DNA of 64,000 nt from assembly GCF_932526225.1 (NCBI RefSeq), contig NC_064034.1, forward strand, positions 19,156,927 to 19,220,926, in the 5' to 3' direction. The translations under genes were made by a program, and so were the position numbers. This DNA is from Nematostella vectensis (taxonomy: Eukaryota; Cnidaria; Anthozoa; Actiniaria; Edwardsiidae). Positions 56,399 through 64,000 of this stretch are shown here, in pieces; the first letter of the stretch is position 1; every line of letters begins with the position of its first letter. A model generated the notes under the pieces. That model had not been told where the DNA came from. It ran no database searches and saw only the letters and a list, made by a program, of their open reading frames with translations.

Positions 56399-57059
56399 AT
56401 GGCATCAGCAGAAGTTGGATTTTTCGTGAACTTCACGGCGGGATATGACAGGGACTCACACTTATTCCTTCAATTCGGTAAGTCAAGTTTGTTGTATTTG
56501 ACTATTTAGCTTACCAATATGATGTTTCTACAGGTGTACCATTTTTTTAAAGTAAAGTTGTCTTACCTAGGAATCCCGACATTTAGCCTAATTGATAATC
56601 GAAGGAAGCTTCGACATTCCACTGCATTTGTTTTGTTGTTTCAAGGGTTTCTTTTCAAGCGGATAAATTTTGGGATGCTTCTTTTATGAAACTCTGAAAA
56701 CTGTTTTCACAGTACCATCACCTGAAATTATTTACTTTTGACAAGCGTGAAATATCTGTGTAAGTTATTTTCCATTTTTTTGGCCAATATTTTTTAGGTT
56801 ATCAATTTTCCCGCCTTTTTACGACACATGCGTGGTACATCCGGCGATTTTTATTTCGTCGTGATACTAAAGGAAAATGGAGGATGAAACCCAATTATAT
56901 TGTTGAGGGAGAAGACACTAAGGCTAAACGCACATATTTGGCGGGCAGAGGCAGAAAGAAAGTAAGTTTGATTTTGTTTGCATTAATTGTTTATTTTTGC
57001 AGCTGAACTCAACCTTGTTTTGTTTTTGTATATTTTAGAAGGATGACAGAAGAAATTGA
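56399..57059 (+). CDS. Small unrecognised protein (about 87 aa, three exons)
   Basis: Three exons join in phase: 56399-56477 (MASAEVGFFVNFTAGYDRDS), 56798-56961 (starting GYQFSRLFTTHAWYIRRFLF, after an ATTTTTTAG acceptor) and 57039-57059 (KDDRRN and stop). The result is a basic protein ending AGRGRKKKDDRRN. No family was recognised. Good splice consensus supports it, but it could equally be the front of a transposon gene whose later exons lie at 57976-58660. Confidence 0.35.
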
Positions 57060-57975
57060 GAAGAAAAAAAAGAAGAGAGAATGAAATTTCGTACGTGGAT
57101 TGGTAAGTATTTTTACTTAATTTTAAAATCTTAATTTTAAGCGTTAAAACTATGTGTTAAAAGTTCTAAAGCGCTAAATAAAATGAAAAAGAAAACAAAA
57201 ACTTACATACAAAAATGAATTATGACTAAACTTACTTATGGATGAAATTTTCAAGTAACTTAAGCTTAAGCTTATGTTTTTTTTTAATATTGATTCTGAC
57301 TATATATGTTGACTAGAGAAATGTATGTGCATGCATGCCACTGCTTCAGTATTGCAATGGGAAGATATAATATTCTGTTAATTGCTATTATTATATTCTA
57401 CCAATAACTGTCAAATATGTTTACTGTATTATATTTGACATGTAAAACATTTTTGTATCAAGAAGTTACTGGAGAGTTTTAAGAAAATCTTGATTTCTAG
57501 TTGTGATATTTTTGCATGTCCCTAGTCTTCCATGCATCTGCGTTGTTTTCGGACTGGGACATATGATTTGTTTTCTGGATGGCATCGTCTGTGGTGCTCC
57601 TCCATTACCCATTTAGCACGGTGTGTGTGCATGCACTGCACATCAGTATAGGAATATTCAACAGACTGTTCCTTCTTCTGGTTTTATCCCTTCAAGCAAT
57701 GGACTTGGCTATCGCTAACTCTCTTGCAAAAGGAGATAAAAAGGTTTAAAGGATTATTTTTTTTTCTTAGAAATTGTGCTTTGGTAGAACATTCTATACA
57801 ATACATCAAAAATTATTTTATGAGATGTTGCATCCCATTTGGAGCACTATATATATTCACCATTGGATTTGGGAAATATGTTTATCCTAATGACATATAC
57901 TGGTATTAATAAATTCACATGATAGTCAAGTTACATTTACGGATTCAACTTGTATGCTTTGTTTGCCCTAAGGTT

Positions 57976-58660
57976 GGAACTGTTGAGCTCCAAAAGTTGG
58001 TTAATGACAAACGGAAACAGCTGCAGGTCCACTCCCCGCTAGAGGAAGCAGCTGACCTGGAATCTATGGCAACGTATGCTGCTTTACATCAAATGCCCCT
58101 GTCTGAAACCGACGTGGAACATCTTATTGCCCAGGCATTAGTCTTGCAACAACAAGCAAAAAACCTGGTACATTACAACCTAAATAATATAAATGCGCAT
58201 AATTCTCTATTCTGTTTGGCTTAGAGCAATGCAATTTATATCAAATTGGCATTGATGTAGTAATGCAAATTTCATTGTGTCCTACAGCATTGAAGGTAAT
58301 TTTAAAACATCTGGTCCAGCTGTTGGTTATATCTTCAGTATATCGAATATAAACATTTACAGTTTAGGAGGAGGAAGTTGCAAAACTTGACACTGATGAA
58401 GGCCCTTGTGCACAGGAGCAAAACAGAGTCTTGGAGGACATTGGCTCTGAACGCCAGGCTTACCATGGAGGAAGTTTTAATGGCAATCACACCCACAAAT
58501 GTCTTAAGGTATGAAAATGACACTAAATTATTGAAATCTAGCAAATTGTGACACTGTTTTGCACACCTTTTTCTTTTTTTAAAGGAAGAAAACGTGACAA
58601 AGTTAGCTGAAATACCAGTAACCATGGTGTCTCAGTCCCCTATGTTTGCATTCATGGCCA
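57976..58660 (+). other. Exons of an unrecognised, probably transposon-derived gene
   Basis: An exon starts after a CCCTAAG acceptor at 57975 (VGTVELQKLVNDKRKQLQVH, then LEEAADLESMATYAALHQMP). A second at about 58364-58509 contains DTDEGPCAQEQNRVLEDIGS and ERQAYHGGSFNGNHTHKCLK. A third begins near 58585 with EENVTKLAEIPVTMVSQ. The RQAYHGG.F.GNH.HK block resembles a motif of multicopy invertebrate element proteins, but I cannot name it. Confidence 0.35.
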
Positions 58661-58899
58661 GCCCTTGCCCTACAGGTACTTCAATCTTCAGCCCAACTTC
58701 TTGTACTATGGTTTGTCTCTCCTCTTGGCCCATCCTTTGCATCTCAGCCTTTTTCGGTCGCATGGAGCTGCTATAGGCTGCGTCAGAGCCTCTTTACATA
58801 TAGCACAGAAAACAAAGTCGGGAGGACACACAAAGCGTTCAGTTTCTGGCAATTTGTTAACTGCGGTAATCATTTCCTTTGGTATTGACTGAATATTCG

Positions 58900-59940
58900 T
58901 GGCTGTGTTGCTCTGCTCGTTTTGGGATTAACCCTTTGGTCTTTCTCTTCCCACGCCCTTTTTTGGGGGCCGTCCGCCTTGCCTTTTGGCTGCAAAAATT
59001 AAACATATTTTGCATTGTAGAGAATGCCGGCCCCAAGTAAAAAGCTTTCTAACATTGCGTTTGTCAAGGTGTGAATAGCAAGTATGGCATACTTGTTCAG
59101 GATGGATCAGTTGGTTGTCTTTTTCGATGTTGATGCCATAGATTTGATAAATTTTAGATTTTACAAATTCATTGGTTTTCCAAAACTTGCTACTTCTTCA
59201 ACAACACAACAATTTTTTCAACTTTATTCATACTGTAGAGGTAATGGATGTGAAGTTGCACTGCCAACAATAACAAAGTTTGTTACCTGCATGCTATATA
59301 TTGAACGATTTTAGTTTATTACATCACTCCATAATCTGGACAAAGATTCTTTGTTAGAGCAGGAGAATTTTCCAGGTTTACTTTTAGATGGAAGTTCATC
59401 CCGAAGTAGAGATGTTTTGTCCACCACATGTAATTCAAACTTTGTATAAATATATCATTTTCTTTTAAGAAAATTGATATTTATGAATAATACTTACCTA
59501 AAATCTAAATTGAATAATGCTCATTTGCCATCAAATGATATGCACCGGAACAAAAGTATTGTATTCCCGGATGTACCAACTATATTACCCAGGCCCCGCC
59601 GGTAATACACCACTACGTTTTGTGCAACTAGCAGCAGCAGTAGAAGGATCTCAAAGCGGCGATGTGGAGTACACCTAACCAGGAGTATGGTGGGCAAAAT
59701 CATTTAGATTTTAGTAAACCATTTCGTAAACTTAGCCTAAAATCTGAATTGAATACCTGATTATCATGATTAATGGTGGGTACATCCTAAAGATTGAAGT
59801 AGCCACTAAATCCAGCAGGTTAAATTCCTCACTGGAATACTGTGACCAAGTTGAAGAACATCCACTGAATGGACACTTTAAATCAATGACTGTTGGCACA
59901 AAAACAAGTAAGAGCTTTAGCTATAGATCCCTTTTACAGT
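58900..59940. other. No gene seen
   Basis: A+T-rich stretch without recognisable domains. Possible frames here are short and lack splice-site support. Confidence 0.4.
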
Positions 59941-59949
59941 AGACTGAGC

Positions 59950-60305
59950 TACAGAGAGTGGACCAAGTCTGTGGATCTTTTCTGAGAAACCTGACATGTC
60001 CCTGAGATATTAGCTAGTTAATGTGGATTCATTGTTCCAATATGCTGCTTTAAAAATACTATCTAAAGGCGCATCGTTAAATAGTGCCCAAGAAGATGCG
60101 ATAGCTCGAGCTTCATGGGCTGATATACCAGCCAAATCTCTATAATACTCTTTGTCACCCAAGGTACAGTAAGCCTGTCTTATAGCAGATCTAATCCACC
60201 TTGAGATAGAGTTAGGTGTTAATTTGTTAGACCCATCACCTAACTTATAAGGAATGAAAAGCCAAAAGCAGTTTCCTCGTTTGGGCTGAGTACGCCTAAT
60301 ATATA
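59950..60305 (-). pseudogene. Tyrosine recombinase C-terminal fragment (DIRS/Crypton type)
   Basis: The minus-strand frame reads IRRTQPKRGNCFWLFIPYKL, ISRWIRSAIRQAYCTLGD and ISAHEARAIASSWALFNDAP, then YWNNESTLTS, a TAA, and YLRDMSGF. The H.AR motif followed about 25 residues on by W.N..TF.S.Y (here W.N..TLTS-stop-Y) matches the HxxR and terminal tyrosine region of tyrosine recombinases in DIRS-like and Crypton elements. The stop in front of the catalytic tyrosine shows decay. Confidence 0.6.
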
Positions 60306-60339
60306 CTTTAGATTGTATAATCCTCTGAATTGCTTTTTT

Positions 60340-60621
60340 TTAATCTTCATGCATTTCTTTATTTTCCTCTACGCTACTACCATCGCTACCGTCGCCGTCA
60401 TTTCTCATATTGTCTACATCAGTATCTTGATTGCTGTAAGTGCTACCATTTTCCTTAGAATCAGTATCGCCACTGTCACTTTCAACATCGATATCCTCGA
60501 TACCACTTCCATCATTTGCATCATTGTCATCATCATCGTCGTAGTCCTCCTTATCACTAACATTATCATCACCACCTTGCCATTGTTTGAAACAAAATTC
60601 GGAGTCGGCTTCAAGGAGCAT
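60340..60621 (-). other. Highly acidic open frame
   Basis: A 93-codon minus-strand frame begins MLLEADSEFCFKQWQGGDDN and is largely aspartate, asparagine, serine and glycine. It could be the acidic N-terminus of a transposase-type gene or a (GAT)n-derived frame. It lies just upstream, in the minus sense, of the tyrosine recombinase fragment. Confidence 0.25.
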
Positions 60622-60900
60622 GGATTCGGATTAACAATTAATTATTGTTCAACATGAATAACAACATTTTTCTCTCCATCAAAATGCTGTCGACTAGAGC
60701 TTGAAAGGCTTGAAGCGGAATAGGCTAGTGAATGTGGATTGTAAATTCGAACAATGTTAAAAAACTGTAGACCGCTTAAACCCCTCCTTGAGATAATTAT
60801 ACCTTGTTTTATGTAATTGTGTGCCTTAGCTATTGCTAGCGACTCTGACGCGTCCGGTAGAATACCAATCCAAAATCAACCATTTTTACTTTACTCCTCT

Positions 60901-63802
60901 TCACTCGCTGTTGCGGATAAGGCGTGTCCTTTTAATTGTCACACAGAATGGCAATTCAACCGCCTCAAGGTCCTTTTTAGTTAGCTGCGATAGGAGCCTA
61001 AACTCATTTACAGTTGTGAACTGAAAAGAACCAAAAATATAAGAATGTATATTGTACAGGGTATAAAATATCTTTAACCCTTTCCGGACCAGGTAGCACT
61101 ACAGTGCTACCTGACCACGTTGTCATATAATTAGGGAGTCCTGTGGTACCCATTTGCCGTGAATTAGAACTTTTAGGGGCCTGGGCACTAAAATATGTAA
61201 GAGGAAGCCATTTTCTTTTGAGACATTCAAAGATCATCGATTTCTCGTGTTTTGGAGTGATATTTTTCAATTTTTCGACCTGATGTTTACAGCTGGGGTA
61301 TTTAAAAATGGCGTCAGTTAGAGTGAGAAGAAATCGGCAGCGAAATCTAACGGTAGATGAAGTTTTATCGAGTGTTTTTGACGAAAACACAACAGATTTG
61401 GACTCTTCTGACTCGGAGGATGGCGAAGATGAATTACCAACGTTATTCCCGGCAATTCCAGCCGATCTAGAAGACGATTCTGTCGAAAGTGTAAGCTCTT
61501 ATGAGGACTCCAGCAGCTCTTCGAGTGATTCAGAGTTTGATCGACGTCAAAGTGTGACAAATCAGCGACAAGAGAAAGCGAGAAATCTTCGTGAATGTTC
61601 ACAAAATGCTCGAAGAACTATTCGAGGGGTTCGCAGAGGAAGAGGTGCCAGGCGAGGCAGAGCAATTTCAGTTCAACAAAGGAGAGAAATCCAAGATGGC
61701 GGCCGTCAACAATATATTTGGTCGAAAGAGGTCAACAGAAGAATTTTAAAACCGTTTACAAATGCTGTTGGGCTGGCAAATAGAGGACAGAGGAGGGAGA
61801 AATCTGCTCTTGAGTATTTTGAATTATTTTTTGACCAAGAGGTTTGGGATTGCCTCGTCACTATGACCAACCTGAATGCAGAGAGGAAGGGAGCCAAGGG
61901 TACTAGTGGTGGACAATGGAAACCAATAACACAGGATGAAATGAAGGCCTTTTTTGGCTTGAACATTGCTATGGGAATTGTTAAACTTCCTGAGGCAAAA
62001 ATGTATTGGCAGAAGAAAATATGGCTCTTGACTGTTCCCTCATTCAGTCAAGTCATGTCTCGTAACAGATTCTTTCAGATTCTACAGTACATTCATGTCT
62101 CAGATGACTCCAACATTGTGCCTTCTGGGCAACCTGGTTATGATAAATTGCATAAAATCAAGCCACTTTTGAATCTTCTTTTCCCTAAATTTGAAAATGC
62201 CTACAATCTGCACAAAAACATTTCAATTGATGAGTGCATGATTCCATGGAGAGGACGTTTATCATTTCGCCAGTTTATTGCGAACAAACCTGTCCGGTTT
62301 GGTATCAAGGTTTGGGTGCTAGCCGATTCTGAATCAAAGTATGTCTACCGACAGCAACTGTACATTGGAAAGAATCCTGGGGAAAGAGCTGAGGTTGGAC
62401 TGGCAGCAAGGGTTGTAAAAGAGCTGTGTTCAGGCCTTGAAGGTATGGGACATCACCTCTATACTGACAACTATTATACCAGTGTTGAACTCTATCAGTT
62501 CTTGTTTGACAACCAAATATATGCATGTGGAACAATAAAGGGAAACAGAAAAAACTTTGCAAAGGAGGTTCTATTTGAGAATACAAGAGGACTTGCTAGG
62601 GGTAGTAGTAAGTGGCTTATGTGTGGACCTCTTCTGGCAGTGGGGTGGCTTGACAACAAGGCTGTATATTTTTTATCTACAATTCACCCCCCTGAGTTTC
62701 CAGTTCGTGCTCCAGTCCATGCAAGAAATGTCAAAAGAAGAGGTGCAGGTGAAGGAGGACAAAGTGGCGATATTCCTTGCCCACCCCTTCTCAAAGATTA
62801 TAATGCCTATATGGGGGGTGTGGACCAGTCTGACCAGATGCTTAGGTACTATACATGTATCAGAAAGACGGTGAAATGGTACCGTCGTGTACTGTTTCAT
62901 GAAGTAGAGGTGGCAATCCACAATGCTTTTGTGTTAGAGTGTGAGGATAGAGAGGGTACACCTAGACCAATCAGAACCTCTCTGGAGTTCAGAGAAGAGC
63001 TTGCTGAGAACTTGATTGGCAACATGCGGGTTGCCCATAATGCTGCCCAGAGACCCCCCAGAAATGAGGAGCTAAGACTGACTGATGTTGGTTTGCATTT
63101 GCCTGAAATGCGTCAGGATAAGGGTAACTGTGCTGTTTGTAGTAAGAAAATAAGAAAAACCCACTCTGACAGGTATAAGGATGTGCCATTGGCCAGAAGA
63201 CCCAAGGTTCCCTACGTGCCACGCCCTAGCATCTATTGCAATGTGTGTAATGTCTTCCTCTGCTTGCAGAAAGATCAAAACTGTTGGAAAGATTTCCATA
63301 CAAAAGTGGAGTACTGGCGATAGACTATGTTTTTAGGTGTTTTTGCATTGACATTTTCTAGTTTTTATGAAATTATGTTATGTGTCTAAAGATAAAATAT
63401 TGATTTTTAGTATGATATTTTTTGATAAATTCTTATTTTGTAAATTCAATTTCCATCAAACCAATGTACTGAGTACTGAAATATCTAATTTAAAGTAAAG
63501 AACAACATTTAAGCTTTAATTTCATATATAACATAAAGTACATTTCAAAGTCTGGGTTGTCCCAATAAATATTCTTTCGTTATCACACATTTGCTCTTGT
63601 TTTGGGCCTCAGGAGCCTGGGTATGAAAGGGTTAAAATATCTATAAAATGTGCGTAGATATTCATCAAACTATGATTTGATATAATTAAATCAAATGAAC
63701 GGTTATTTGGAGAGTTACCTTCTGCTTGTTAAGCAATTCAGCAACGTACTCCCAAAAACCATTTCTATCTAAAAAGTATTTCGCCGATTCAGCAGTATAA
63801 CT
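60901..63802 (-). CDS. Last two exons of an unrecognised gene with piggyBac in the intron
   Basis: Exon 63719-63802 (SYTAESAKYFLDRNGFWEYV then AELLNKQK) ends at a donor GTAACT in phase 0. Exon 60901-61020 starts after CTTTTCAG in phase 0 and reads FTTVNEFRLLSQLTKKDLEA, then VELPFCVTIKRTRLIRNSE and a stop. The pair joins cleanly as 28 plus 39 residues, so the 2.7-kb intron contains the whole piggyBac element on the opposite strand. Upstream exons lie outside the window. I do not recognise the family. Confidence 0.45.
61090..61113. repeat. Sub-terminal palindrome of the piggyBac element
   Basis: CAGGTAGCACT and AGTGCTACCTG are perfect 11-bp arms around AC, 12 bp inside the left end. PiggyBac ends typically have internal inverted repeats that bind transposase; nothing comparable was seen at the right end. 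Confidence 0.7.
61308..63323 (+). CDS. PiggyBac transposase (PGBD/DDE_Tnp_1_7 family), full length
   Basis: The intronless 671-codon frame encodes a cut-and-paste DDD transposase acting in the nucleus at TTAA sites. It has an acidic, serine-rich N-terminus (residues about 25-85), a basic segment (GVRRGRGARRGRA), and the catalytic domain with SIDECMIPWRG (D308), LYTDNYYTSVELY (D387) and GGVDQSDQMLRYY (D506, D509). A C-terminal cysteine-rich zinc finger runs from CAVCSKKIRKTH to CNVCNVFLC. Length is close to or slightly above that usual for the family. The ATG at 61308 lies 230 bp inside the left end. No stop or frameshift was seen, so it may be active or recently domesticated; the intact inverted repeats favour an active element. 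Confidence 0.93.
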   Translation: MASVRVRRNRQRNLTVDEVLSSVFDENTTDLDSSDSEDGEDELPTLFPAIPADLEDDSVESVSSYEDSSSSSSDSEFDRRQSVTNQRQEKARNLRECSQNARRTIRGVRRGRGARRGRAISVQQRREIQDGGRQQYIWSKEVNRRILKPFTNAVGLANRGQRREKSALEYFELFFDQEVWDCLVTMTNLNAERKGAKGTSGGQWKPITQDEMKAFFGLNIAMGIVKLPEAKMYWQKKIWLLTVPSFSQVMSRNRFFQILQYIHVSDDSNIVPSGQPGYDKLHKIKPLLNLLFPKFENAYNLHKNISIDECMIPWRGRLSFRQFIANKPVRFGIKVWVLADSESKYVYRQQLYIGKNPGERAEVGLAARVVKELCSGLEGMGHHLYTDNYYTSVELYQFLFDNQIYACGTIKGNRKNFAKEVLFENTRGLARGSSKWLMCGPLLAVGWLDNKAVYFLSTIHPPEFPVRAPVHARNVKRRGAGEGGQSGDIPCPPLLKDYNAYMGGVDQSDQMLRYYTCIRKTVKWYRRVLFHEVEVAIHNAFVLECEDREGTPRPIRTSLEFREELAENLIGNMRVAHNAAQRPPRNEELRLTDVGLHLPEMRQDKGNCAVCSKKIRKTHSDRYKDVPLARRPKVPYVPRPSIYCNVCNVFLCLQKDQNCWKDFHTKVEYWR

Positions 63803-64000
63803 CTGAAACATACACGTGTGTTACCGGTTTTAAAAATTACTGTAGTAATACAATATACAAATCCTCATACAGATATTTATTAATTGTTTAAATTGTTCAC
63901 GATGTTCATGATGAAATACCGAAAGGTGCCTCACAAATAAGCAGCGATGTACGTAAATCTGTTAAATAGGCTAAAGGAGCAAAGGAGTGGTTATCAGCAA

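Larger units (their letters stand above)
61078..63631 (+). mobile_element. Apparently intact piggyBac transposon (2,554 bp)
   Basis: The element is bounded by TTAA at 61074-61077 and 63632-63635, the target duplication of piggyBac. Its ends are CCCTTTCCGGACCAGG on the left and, inverted, CCCTTTCATACCCAGG on the right, an imperfect 16-bp terminal inverted repeat. It carries one uninterrupted transposase frame. A sub-terminal palindrome sits at 61090-61113. Intact ends, target site and frame suggest a recent insertion. Confidence 0.9.

Noticed and set aside
60313-60657. Isoleucine-rich plus-strand frame
   Set aside because: Antisense of an acidic GAT-rich frame; composition artefact.
62305-63299. 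Minus-strand frames within the piggyBac transposase
   Set aside because: Shadows of the 671-codon transposase frame.

Overview
The window is animal nuclear DNA: intron-rich genes with GT-AG introns, A+T-rich intergenic DNA, and a dense litter of transposon remnants. The repertoire (a Cys-loop receptor, a metazoan-type MED1, Helentron, hAT, piggyBac, MULE-like, DUF6589-like, tyrosine-recombinase, BEL/Pao and Penelope-like pieces) suggests an early-branching invertebrate, most likely an anthozoan cnidarian (sea anemone or coral). That assignment is inference; no species marker was seen.

Left third (about 1.9-23.2 kb) holds two host genes arranged tail to tail. A plus-strand pentameric ligand-gated ion channel of the GABA-A/glycine-receptor class (about 453 aa, nine coding exons, 1977-8210) is followed by a minus-strand Mediator subunit 1 (MED1) gene (21 coding exons, 23136 down to 9304, about 913 aa). 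Both could be joined exon by exon with matching phases, except for one extra base in MED1 exon 5. At four of their exon-intron junctions the splice site itself, with a little exon and intron, has been amplified into a minisatellite: acceptor copies before channel exon 8, donor copies after the same exon, and donor copies after MED1 exons 13 and 15. This is the most unusual feature of the window.

Middle third (about 23-45 kb) is mostly transposon debris: a short inverted-repeat element with a candidate empty site in a diverged duplicate 0.6 kb away, a decayed MULE-like transposase with SWIM zinc finger split by about 4 kb, a BEL/Pao tail, a Crypton/KIAA1958-like scrap, a DUF6589-like gene, an uncharacterised repeat-family protein, and a chimera of Penelope-like and zinc-finger element pieces. 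Some unrecognised minus-strand acidic exons lie between 26 and 32 kb.

Right third (about 45-64 kb) contains a decayed Helentron (2A-like peptide, OTU domain, Rep, PIF1-type helicase, endonuclease) disrupted by a LINE insertion, an internal helicase deletion and a 55-bp duplication. Next come an RPA-like single-strand-binding gene with OB-fold and zinc domains, a hAT fragment, small unrecognised exons and a tyrosine recombinase remnant. Last is an apparently intact 2.55-kb piggyBac element with TTAA target sites, sitting inside an intron of an unrecognised minus-strand gene.
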